Origin: Stomoxys calcitrans
Taxonomy: Eukaryota; Arthropoda; Insecta; Diptera; Muscidae
DNA: 64,000 bases
Assembly: GCF_963082655.1 (NCBI RefSeq)
Contig: NC_081553.1
Location: 129,671,736 to 129,735,735 of the forward strand
Direction of reading: 5' to 3'
Within the stretch, counting starts at the first letter, position 1. Every line of letters starts with the position of its first letter. A model generated the notes under the pieces. That model saw nothing but the letters and a program-made list of their open reading frames with translations. It searched no databases and was not told where the DNA came from. Below are positions 55,471 through 64,000 of this stretch, piece after piece. Made by a program: the position numbers and the translations under genes.

Positions 55471-55783
55471 AGGCCACCGTAGCGCAGAGGTAAGCATGTC
55501 CGCCTATGACGCTGAACGCCTGGGTTTGAATCCTGGCGAAACCATCAGAGAAAATTTTCCGCGGTGGGTTTCCCCTCCTAATGCTGGCAGCATTTGTGAG
55601 GTACTATCCCATATAAAACTTCGCTCCAAAGAGGTGTCGCATTGCGGCACGCCGTTAGGACTCGGCTATAAAAAGGAGGTCCCTTATCGTTGAGCTTAAA
55701 ACTTGAATCGGACTGCACTCATTGATATGTGAGAAGTTTACACCTGTTCGTTAGTGGAATGTTCATGGGCAAAATTTGCATTA
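55471..55783 (+). mobile_element. tRNA-derived SINE (family 1), well preserved
   Basis: AGGCCACCGTAGCGCAGAGG (A box TAGCGCAGAGG) and CTGGGTTTGAATCCTGGCGA (B box with one change, GGTTTGAATCC) are followed by the whole body to GGGCAAAATTTGCATT. It is about 313 bp. The target duplication is unclear. Confidence 0.82.
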
Positions 55784-56424
55784 ACGAATTCGACGCCCAT
55801 TTGATGTGCGAGCTCCAGATTATAAACGTATCGTCCAAACTCATCTGCTTTTTGATTTCTGAACACATGCGTTCATCATATGCTAACTTAGGCAAAATGG
55901 AGCCCCCAGAGAAGTTATCTATATTAATCGCTATAACTTATGCCGAATATGTTACATATAGGCTTTTCTTTATTTATAGCTTTAATACAGGGTGTCCCAC
56001 GAAAATAACTAGAAAATATTCGAATTAATATGATATGGACTTTATTCAAATGCCTCAACAATTTTGTCGCCACAATTTTTGAACACATTTTCATAAATCG
56101 TTAACATTTTACATTCATAAACTGAGAAGCAACATCCATATGACCAAAAGATATACAAACGAATTCAACGATTTCGCTTCCTAAGCTTAAAGAAGGCACA
56201 TTTTGCTATAAAATCATTGAAAAGTTACCATTTTAAAGGTTCAATCTTTGGTAACACCGAAAATATGAGCCAATCCTCTATTTGGCAATTCTAATATGGA
56301 AACGAGAATTCAAATCAGATCTTTAAGTTGATTGATACGGTCGACATTGAGTCCTAACCACCAATAAAATGTTAACGACACATGTTTCGTAAAGAAATTG
56401 TCATCTGCATAGAAATCATATATA
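55784..56424. other. No gene recognised
   Basis: Short frames without motifs. CAGGGTGTCCCACGAAAATA at 55988 resembles a DNA-transposon terminus, but no partner was found. Confidence 0.35.
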
Positions 56425-57983
56425 CACTGTCGCACAAAATAATGTGCGGTTGTGTGCCCTTCTTCATTAATCCTCAATATTTGTTATCTACGTGTATTAT
56501 TTACTGTTTTATTGTCCCGTTATTTGTTGGAGTGTCTCAGTTATTTCCATAAACATTTGAAATTTTTAAACTCGTTCGTTAAGATTTCTGATGTAAAAGT
56601 ATTGTAGTGTAAAAAAGTTTTCGCGACATAATAAAGTGCGTTTTTTTTTATAAATCGTGACATTTTTAATATATTCCTGTTTTTTTTTTTTTTAATTTGT
56701 GTTAAGTTATCTTATCACATATAATATTGAACTTTATCGTTCAATATTACTTAAATATATACAAAATAAGCATGGACCATTACTTTTTCAACCGAAACTC
56801 AAAAAGATATGTTGGTACAATGGGATGAAATTTCAAAGCTTTGAGTTCCAAGTATAAAATATAAAAATCTGGGTTCAGAAAAATTATTGCTTTGTATTAA
56901 AAAAGGAAGTCAAATAAAAGTTTGGAAAAATTATGTGGCAGAAGATGATCATATTGCAATTCTAGCAAAGAGAAATTCTTTTACGATAGCCAGAAATATA
57001 AAAAAAATATAGAATTAAATATTTCGACTCGAACTGTCCAAAGAAGACTTAATTAAAGGGGTTTAAAAAGTGCCTTCGCTTAGAAAAACCAATCCTACTA
57101 GCAGCCAATAGAAAAAAACGATTGGCTTTTGCAAAAAAGTACATAAATATCCCTGAATCACTTTGGAATTAAGTAATTTGGAAAGACGAGTCAAAATATG
57201 AATTAAAAATTCCCAAAAATCGGAAAAGAGTGTGGTGTGAATCAACACAAAGACTAAAATCGAAAAACACAATAACATACTGCAATGTATGTTGTAATGT
57301 ATGTTTTTCTCTTCAGGAGTTGGTAGGACGTACAAATTGACTCTAAAATGGCTAGAGAGCACTGTGTAAATATTTTGGAAGAAAATCTTTATAGCAGTGC
57401 GGAGAAAATGGGCTTGGGGGAGTTCATCTTTCAACAAGACAACGACGCCAAGCAAACGAGTAAGGTCGCTAAATTAGATTTTGAAGAAAAAAACGTTGAA
57501 AAATTAGAATAGCCAGCTCAAAGCCTTGAACTAAACCCCATAGAGCATATTTGGGCTATCCTAGATGAAAAAATCCCGATGGAATCCAGATCAAATCTTC
57601 AAACATTTTGGAATCCGATGGAATCCAGATCAAATCTTCAAATATTTTGGGGAAAAAAACAAAGTGAATGGAGGGCAATTCCAACAAATACTTTGAAGTA
57701 CCTTGTTTTAAGTATCCCGAAAAGATTGAGAGATGTCATAAATAACAAAGATGGAGCCACTTTGTACTGTGTAAATATTTCAAAGTTAAATAATTTTTAA
57801 CAATATTTATAAGAGAAGTGTTACTTTATTTTGTCACTTGAAATACCTAATGTGCCATATATTTTGTATTATAAATGGAACTAAACTAAAACTATAATTT
57901 ATAAACACTTGAAAATAACAAATATATTTTTTAATCAAAAAATTAAAAATATTTAAAACCGCACTTTATTTTGTTTGGCAGTG
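56425..57983 (+). mobile_element. Tc1-like transposon with IR/DR-type ends and dead transposase
   Basis: Outer ends CACTGTCGCACAAAATAATG-TGCGGTT and its inverse (AACCGCACTTTATTTTGTTT-GGCAGTG) bound about 1.56 kb. Inner copies of the terminal motif (ATAAAGTGCG near 56631, and ACTTTATTTTGTCAC near 57822) make it an IR/DR element like Sleeping Beauty. The interior has an N-terminal QKDMLVQWDEISKL-like start, ISTRTVQRRLN, LAFAKKYINIPESFW, then ENLYSSAEKMGLGEFIFQQD-ND (second catalytic Asp) and PAQSLELNPIEHIWAILDEK. Several stops and frameshifts. TA flanks the left side; the right has CA. Confidence 0.75.
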
Positions 57984-58150
57984 CATGTTCTCCCGAAATT
58001 GTACGCCTGTAATGGCTTCTCCTGTACCGTTGCTTTTTTACTTGGATTTTTCAAGGCTGTAAGTTATGAATAAGATATGAAACAATCAAAATGGTATGAA
58101 AAAATGTTGAGTTGTCGTCTTCTATGAAACCAAATATACACATAGCCCAT

Positions 58151-58870
58151 AAAGTCTGCGTTCACCTGACAAACTTTTATGATTGGTTAAAGAACACAAA
58201 ATAAAATTATAAATCAAATCAACTCTTTTACATATTTTTTCTCCATATTCCTAACATTAAAAAACAAAAACAAAATTCTAAGTTTGGTTAAGCACTTTCA
58301 CTCTAGAGCGATTTAAATATGATAACAATTAAATATAAGCACCACAAAGTCTGCGTTCAGTAATTAAAAATAAACAAAAGAGTTATTTAAACACAAAATA
58401 AAAACATATTAACACATTCCTAATATTTTGGTAGGATAGCCACGTTGTTTTAAGACTGCACTTAGTCTATTTGGCATGGAGTTTACCAACTTCTTTTTTG
58501 AACATTGTTTTAATATTTTCAACAATTTAATCACTTTGCGCTCTTCTCTAACGGATAATTTTTTTGGACGCCCAGGCCGAGGCTTTGAATTTATAATGCC
58601 GGTTTCTTTGTAATTATCAATTACGCGCTGGGCAGAAGAATACGTTCTTCCAACTGTTCCACCAATATTTCTAAAGCTTTGTCCTTCTTTCCACAATTTA
58701 ATAATTATTTTTCTTTCAGATATGCATATTTCCTTTCCTTTAGTTTCCATGTTTCCAAATTTATTTAATTTTTAAAAAAACACGTGTAACTATCTGGATC
58801 CCATGACAACTTTTTGGTTGTCATAATTTCTTCTTATGAGACAAAAGTACCGTTAGAACAAAAAAGCAAA
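58151..58870 (-). mobile_element. Internally deleted Tc1-like element
   Basis: At the low-coordinate end, AAAGTCTGCGTTCA occurs twice in direct orientation (58151-58164 and 58346-58359, 195 bp apart), as in one arm of an IR/DR element. The other arm was not found. Between lies the 113-codon frame at 58409-58750. Confidence 0.5.
58409..58750 (-). CDS. Tc1-like DNA-binding domain fused to the transposase C-terminus
   Basis: The 113-residue frame starts METKGKEICISERKIIIKLW with ATG and contains GQSFRNIGGTVGRTYSSAQR and VIDNYKETGII, a paired-type helix-turn-helix, then the RPGRPKKLS linker. It then jumps to CSKKKLVNSMPNRLSAVLKQ-RGYPTKI, which is the last stretch of Tc1 transposases. The whole DDE catalytic domain is deleted in frame, and the frame is intact. 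It could act as a DNA-binding competitor or be simply a recent deletion; I cannot tell. Confidence 0.6.
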   Translation of the reverse strand: METKGKEICISERKIIIKLWKEGQSFRNIGGTVGRTYSSAQRVIDNYKETGIINSKPRPGRPKKLSVREERKVIKLLKILKQCSKKKLVNSMPNRLSAVLKQRGYPTKILGMC

Positions 58871-58897
58871 CTTCTATTTTTGTTTTTGTTTTCTAAT

Positions 58898-59128
58898 TTA
58901 GGAACTATTTTTTTTTTTATTTGTTAACCGGCCGTTTTCTGCCCTCTTAATGATTTTCTCTACCTGCTGCAAATCCAACATATAATAAACACCAAAGAGC
59001 TCGACTACCCGATATACATTCAAGTTAATTTGCAATAAGTCTGCTGTCGTCTCATCTAACGGATATAGAGATTTCTGGCGATGACCCACAGCCTGTGATG
59101 TTGTTTTTTTCTTATTTTCGCTTTTCAT
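58898..59128 (-). CDS. Unrecognised 76-codon reading frame
   Basis: ATG at 59128 opens MKSENKKKTTSQAVGHRQKS and continues LYPLDETTADLLQINLNVYR, with VVELFGVYYMLDLQQVEKII and KRAENGRL, ending NKKKNSS and TAA. The composition looks protein-like: a basic start, amphipathic helices in the middle and a basic tail. I do not recognise a family. It might be a small single-exon gene, an exon of an unseen gene, or a transposon piece next to the Tc1-like element. There is no clear promoter. Confidence 0.35.
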   Translation of the reverse strand: MKSENKKKTTSQAVGHRQKSLYPLDETTADLLQINLNVYRVVELFGVYYMLDLQQVEKIIKRAENGRLTNKKKNSS

Positions 59129-59925
59129 ACTATCAACTATTCTCTATTTTATTATGACAAAATATCAATAAACTAGGAAAGTTGGCAGCCCTAGATTTGA
59201 ATTGCGGTTTTTCTCTTCGAATCGTCTAATGAATGACATCGATGGCCAAAGAGTAAGAAAATAAACGACATACTGAGAACAGAATTCCAACAAGAAGTCA
59301 GAAAGGAAGAGCCAAAGACTAAAGCAAGATAGAATAGATGGATAGATGTATGGATGGATGATAGACAAGGGATGAGTCAAATAAGTTTGTTCAACCAAAT
59401 AATGCCGCCAAACTGTTGTATATATATAAACATATATATGTACATTCGTTCGCACATTTATTGTACTTGGTGTATGTCCAACAAGGAGTATAGTGGGCTA
59501 AAAATAAGCGTTAACACAACATAAATAATACAAAAATGGCAAATAATACAAATGCATGCAATGGAAAACGCTATAGGGAGAAGATAGGCGAGAGGAAAGC
59601 GAGGCAAATATACACAAAACTTGTTCGGTATTTCACATTTCAAATAGATATATGGAATTGCGAATGTTTTTTAATCTCAGCCAACATCAGATCCGCACAT
59701 TCTCTTTATTTGTCATCTGGCTGCTAGTAGAACACTTGTTTTGTATCAAGAAAAATTAAATAATACTAAAAAGAAAATATAAAAAATTAGAGATCTTGAC
59801 CAGAATTAACATGAAAATGCTATGAGTGCTTGCTTCTGTTTTTAAAATCTTAATATTTCTATTTCTTTCCATTATATTGAAAAACTATATATGTACATAT
59901 GTATGTGTTTACTTGCATAGGATTT
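59129..59925. other. No gene recognised
   Basis: AT-rich with short frames on both strands; nothing recognisable. Confidence 0.4.
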
Positions 59926-59929
59926 TCGC

Positions 59930-60110
59930 CGTACTACCGACCGTCCTCGCTGTTCCACATGGTTATGTGCACATTCGTCGCCCACGCCCTTAACTCAGAC
60001 TGCATCGACCCGAAAGGCTTCGAGTTAACCAAGTTTATTTACGGCAGTTCTCTGACTTTCTCTGCCAAATCGTCTGATTTCTCATTTCCAGTTACTCCGT
60101 GGTTGTTTCT
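59930..60110 (-). pseudogene. Short RNase H LINE fragment, C-terminal side
   Basis: On the minus strand, CTGCCGTAAATAAACTTGGT, GAAGCCTTTCGGGTCGATGC, AGTTAAGGGCGTGGGCGACG and a CATGTGGAACAGCGAGGACG stretch match 7489-7590 and 63870-63960. About 180 bp only. Confidence 0.6.
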
Positions 60111-60127
60111 GTTGTAGTTGTAGCAAT

Positions 60128-60595
60128 GTGTTGTTGTTGTATCAGTGTATTGTTGTTGTTGTTGTTGTTCATGTGGAGGTGGTGATTCTCGACAAACTCC
60201 TGTAGGTGAGCAAACTCGTTCCGGTCCAAAGGACCGATCGCCTCAGGAATAGGGTGGCCATTGGTTATTTAAAGCGCCTATAACTCGTCTTGTCATATCG
60301 AGCATCATAGGCACTCAGTATTTGTGCAAGAGCCGGTGCCGCACGGCCTCTGAGACTTTCCGCTCGATACCGTTGATTTTCCACGACTGCCGTTGCAGCT
60401 ACTCCGTATGGAGCATTCCACTATCCGCAACATGTGGACGCGCCCGGTAGCTCGTAGCCAAGCTTTTCGTGACAGCAAAGAATACCACAGAGATCGGACC
60501 TCAAAGTTCCAGCTGTGTGGTGCACACAGCTATCCCGTGCCGGAGCAATTGTTCAGTGATAACCGCGAGCGTGGACTCGCCAACTGATCGGCACA
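60128..60595 (-). repeat. (CAA)n-tailed dispersed repeat, full length, inverted
   Basis: In + orientation it begins TTGTTGTTGTTGTTGTTC and ATGTGGAGGTGGTGATTCTC, has GGTCCAAAGGACCGATCGCC, ATGGAGCATTCCACTATCCG, and ends near CACAGCTATCCCGTGCCGGA. A 3' (CAA)n tail after a non-coding body suggests a non-LTR (LINE 3' end or SINE-like) element. Other copies are at 39360, 41976 and 43548. Confidence 0.6.
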
Positions 60596-60639
60596 CATTG
60601 GAATAAGATTGGGACCTGCTGTTCATCGTGCGATACACA

Positions 60640-61080
60640 ATTACATGTTGTCTTTGCAGTTTCTAATGAGCCTTTATCGCAGCAGTCATCCAAATCATTA
60701 TCTTTAGGAGAGACATCCAACGCCCAGAGATATCACATGTGATCTTCATTATCTAGAGCGAGATATTTAGTACTACAAGAGGACGTCTAGTTCAAGCAGC
60801 TTATAAGCGTTTGTAGCAAACAGCTACCAAGTGAATTTCGTTCTTATAATCAAATGTCTTCCATAGCATCTGATGTAGTTAACCTCTTTCGGCAAACCAG
60901 AGTAGTTTTGACGCAACTAAGTTTGGGCTGTTGCAGCCGCCTCAGTTCCTACTGGGCTAGGATTGATGTCAATGTGCTGGATATGTGCCCCAATTGGAAC
61001 TGAGAACATTCAACACACGTCACCTGTTCATCTACCAAGCCAATCTTTCTCGACTCACAACCATATCACTCTAGACCAGT
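60640..61080 (+). pseudogene. Jockey-type LINE 3' end, heavily decayed
   Basis: CCAACGCCCAGAGATATCAC, CTCTTTCGGCAAACCAGAGT, CGCCTCAGTTCCTACTGGGC and GATATGTGCCCCAATTGG line up in order with 41220-41500 and 46200-46480. Multiple stops. Confidence 0.55.
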
Positions 61081-62740
61081 GATGGACAAAAACGCGCACA
61101 CTATTGCCCATTATTGTGTATGTACACAGGAAAATAATCCACTGCATGTGAAGTTGCCTTTACTTTATGCATACTGTTGCCGAGACAGGCGATCTCCAGG
61201 GATCTTTGCCCCAAGATATGTTTCTATCAGCCCCTCTAGACCCTTCGCCATAAAGAAAAAAATTGAAACTGTGCTGGTGTGCCCGCCTCTGCTCTAGACC
61301 GTAGATGCGTTATCATATCGTACATGCGCCCATAATTTCCTATGCCCTTGGTCAAAGGAAAAACTAACAGAAACAGTAGCACAGTGTTAACAACTTTCGG
61401 TTGACGCATTTAATATGATACCACCAATCAACTTCACTTAGGGGACCCCCACATTAGGTAACAAACTGAATATTTGGTTTAATCCGAACGAATACCATTG
61501 AAATCGAAATATCACTTTAATTAACCTCCCATTGTAACTTCGCATACTAGTGCAGATTATTGTAATTCTTTTGAGCAGAAGTAAAGCATTTCTTCTTGAT
61601 TAAATCGGCGTTTTATACCAAATCAGAATTGTGTTCACGATTTGTTAAAACACAACAAAAAACTATTTGCAACCTCGATAGGAGTATTTAAATTTTAAAT
61701 ACTTCACACATCAATCGAACCAACGCACACATCAAGACTCATTGCATTTCACCAAAACATCCATTTAATATATGGAAGCACAATTTCCCGATTCTAAAGC
61801 AAAAAACAAAATCGAAAAACAACAAATGAAAACTATTAAAACGTCGATTATTAAATGGCGAAAAACAAATGATCCGTGCAAGTGTTAGACGAGAGAAAGA
61901 GAACAACATAACGAAAAAAAAACACATGTTGACCCAGTTTTCTTCATTCTCAATGGGGAGGAGGGGCATGAATTGATGAAAAAAAAAAAAAAAACAACGA
62001 TAAACAAAACGATTTGCAATGCTCATAGCATTGAGAAAAAAAGAACCCAAGAAAGCAACGCACTACTTTAACAAAGATATAATTTACACTTATAACAGAT
62101 ATTTAAGACGAAAATCGTGGCATCCACGCGACCAGTCCCATAAAATGATAAACAAAGGCATCGACATAGCGCATGTACACTACAGTCGAGGTCCACATTA
62201 GCGCGTTTATCAACCTCTGGTATGTTTACTTTTCTGTTTTTTTTAATCCGCATTTGTTTTGCATAAACACTCCCAACAAGCTAAACAAATGTGGTTTCAC
62301 ATTTACTACCCAGGGATTGACAAGTGAAAACCGCCAAGCCATGCACAGCAAAAATCCATCACTAATTTATAGAGATGAGATGACAAACACGATGGCGGCA
62401 AAGGTAATGAAAAATCGACTTACGTGTTAACAAAGCGCTAAGCGTTTGCCGCCAAGCGATTGTAGCTAGTAGTTAAAATATTCGACAAAACCAGTTTCCC
62501 TTGGCGAATTTTGAAATCAATTAGAACTTTTCCCAAGATTTTAGTAGTATTATATTTATATGTCATGCAGCACTTAATGGATTAATTTGTTCAATGTCTT
62601 AAATTTGTAAGTATGTATCTGGTATTTCACATTTTAATCGTATTAGAATTGCATTTTGTAGTTTTTGTATGTGGGCAATTCCATTGCATTGTTACTGAAA
62701 TATACGAATGTATCTTGGGAATTATACGAATGTATCTTGG
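61081..62740. other. No gene recognised; possible splice-donor-like sites near 62400-62430
   Basis: Mostly AT-rich unique sequence. CACGATGGCGGCAAAGGTAA at 62390 (+ strand) looks like a start codon near a donor, and the minus strand has CAC|GTAAGTCG at about 62430. Neither could be linked to a recognised gene. Confidence 0.25.
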
Positions 62741-63043
62741 AGGCCAACGTAGCGCAGAGGTTAGCATGTCCGCCTATGACGCTGAACGCCTGGGTTCGAA
62801 TCCTGGCGAGACCATCAGAAAAAAATTTCAGCGGTGGTTTTTCCCCCTCCTAAAGCTGGCAACATGTGTGAGGTACTATACCATGTAAAACTTCTCTCCA
62901 AAGAGGTGTCGCACTGCGGCACGCCGTTCGGACGGAGGAGGCCCCTTATCATTGAGCTTAAACCTGAATCGGACTGCACTCATTGCTATGTGAGAAGTCT
63001 GTACCTGTTCCTTCGTGGAATGTTAATGGGCAAAATTTGCATT
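62741..63043 (+). mobile_element. tRNA-derived SINE (family 1), best preserved promoter
   Basis: A box TAGCGCAGAGG and B box GGTTCGAATCC are both intact (62749-62759 and 62796-62806). The tRNA-like part spans about 75 bases, followed by the family body. ATACGAATGTATCTTGG occurs twice just upstream (62701 and 62724), and ATCTTGG also follows the 3' end (63049), a possible short target duplication. There is a small deletion near 62932 against 10913-11215. Confidence 0.82.
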
Positions 63044-63480
63044 TTGCATCTTGGGAAAAAATGTTTTTTGTAACCCAAATTTGGTACAATTTATGAAACA
63101 TACCTCCAACCCGTACAAAATATTTTTTCTATATTTGGATGTAGCTATCATATAGTCCGATTTTCAAAGTAGAGAACTCACTTGAACTCACATTTCGCTA
63201 AAATTGTAGGATTGAATTGCATTAAACCTCTCTTCTTAGCGAATATGGTTAAGAAGGGATCATAGTTGGATAAAGGAGTTATGTTGATCTATCTCTTGAT
63301 TGAAATACTTATAGTCATGAAATACCTATTCTTAACAATTTTCGTTTTAATTTATTGTTAAAAATGTCTGTCATTTTAACATTAAAATTCAACAAGAAAG
63401 CAATTTTAAGAGTCCTGTATCATCTCCGAATAAATTTGCAATTTTTTTTTGCACGCCATGTTCATATTTTGCTTAATATA
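63044..63480. other. No gene recognised
   Basis: AT-rich sequence with short unit-like words of the hairpin family near 63130 (TATTTGGATGTAGCTATCAT). Confidence 0.35.
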
Positions 63481-64000
63481 ACCGGCGTCATGTTACACGG
63501 ATGGATCAAAGCTAGAGGACAGAGTGGGGCTGGGGGTTTTAATTGAAAAATCAGGGACTGAGATCTGTTTTAGACTGCCCGACCATAATACGGTCCTGCA
63601 GGCGGAGATCCGGGTGATCACGGAATGCGTGAAGTTGTGTGGAGCTAACGCGAGGACGTCGAGTGTGAACATCTTTACCGAGAGTAAAATTGCCATAAGG
63701 GCAATAACAACCATGACGGTAAGGTCACGAACAGTCTTGCAGTTTAAAAAGGAGATTAACGCCTTCTCTGAGGATGGGAGAATCTGCATCGTTTGGGTGC
63801 CCGGCTATAACGGAGTAAGGGGAAATGAAAGGACAGACGATTTGACGGTGAAGGCCAGAGGACTGCCGTCAATAAACTTTCGGGTCGACGCAGTCCGAGT
63901 TAAGGGAGGGGCGACGAATGCGCATGCAACATTGTGGAACAGCGAAACAGTCGGTAGGACGGCGAAAATCCTATGGGAGGATCCAGATCGTGAGAAAACG
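63481..64000 (+). pseudogene. LINE RNase H domain and C-terminal part, running off the window
   Basis: With one frame break near 63500, the + strand reads YTDGSKLEDRVGLGV (first catalytic Asp), LQAEIRVITECVKL (catalytic Glu region), IFTESKIAIRAITT (second Asp changed to Glu: TESK for TDSQ/TDSK), and IVWVPGYNGVRGNERTDDLT (WVPGH with His changed to Tyr, then the last Asp). It goes on into TLWNSETVGRTAKILWEDPD. The altered acidic and His residues and stop argue for a dead copy, although it is the best preserved RNase H here. Confidence 0.7.

Noticed and set aside
55988..56008. CAGGGTGTCCCACGAAAAT as a transposon end
   Set aside because: No inverted partner or target duplication was found within reach.
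62388..62435. First exon of a host gene (ATGGCGGCAAAG|GTAATG on +, or CAC|GTAAGT on -)
   Set aside because: Single splice-like signals are common by chance. No homology or phase evidence links them to the MTHFSD-like gene or any other.

Overview
This window looks like AT-rich nuclear DNA from a higher fly, most like a muscid or related calyptrate. The evidence is spliced genes with GT-AG introns, Penelope, RTE and jockey-type retroelements, tRNA-derived SINEs, Tc1/mariner and hAT elements, a Helitron, and a dense carpet of tandem-repeat-bearing elements. No bacterial operon, CRISPR array or rRNA gene is visible. The fly assignment rests on my knowledge of these families, not on a search.

Two host genes can be supported. 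On the + strand, the last three coding exons (24101-25313) of an STK32/YANK serine/threonine kinase encode the C-lobe and tail; the N-lobe exons are not visible, so the intron on the left is at least 24.1 kb. On the - strand, five exons (45412 down to 36652) encode almost all of an MTHFSD-like protein: a folate cyclo-ligase-like domain, a very basic linker, an RRM and an Ala-rich acidic tail. Only the first few codons are missing. One of its introns (44867-44956) appears to be a GC-AG intron. The two genes converge and are separated by about 11 kb of repeats.

Layout: 1-24.1 kb is repeat-rich sequence left of the visible kinase exons, with LINE remnants, a hAT element cleanly inserted in a LINE, tRNA-derived SINEs and large elements carrying ~153-bp tandem units and a GGCCGGGCC hairpin. 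24.1-25.3 kb holds the kinase exons. 25.4-29.1 kb holds further hairpin elements, one split by a fold-back mariner derivative, and a second SINE family with a 15-bp target duplication. 29.3-31.9 kb is a Helitron-like element full of ~120-130-bp tandem units. 31.9-36.6 kb is AT-rich and probably includes the 3' UTR of the MTHFSD gene. 36.6-45.4 kb is that gene, with introns packed with SINE, LINE, Penelope and mariner debris. 45.5-49.5 kb is a satellite-like array with a 749-bp higher-order duplication. 49.5-64 kb holds a second fold-back mariner, two Tc1-like elements, more SINEs and LINEs, and one unexplained 76-codon reading frame.

I see no compact new multi-gene system. The most interesting content is the nested transposon architecture: repeat families with shared hairpins, clean target duplications, fold-back elements and higher-order tandem arrays. 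The GC-AG intron is the most notable feature of the host genes. All distances, boundaries and family assignments were read by eye; edges of degenerate elements may be off by tens of bases.
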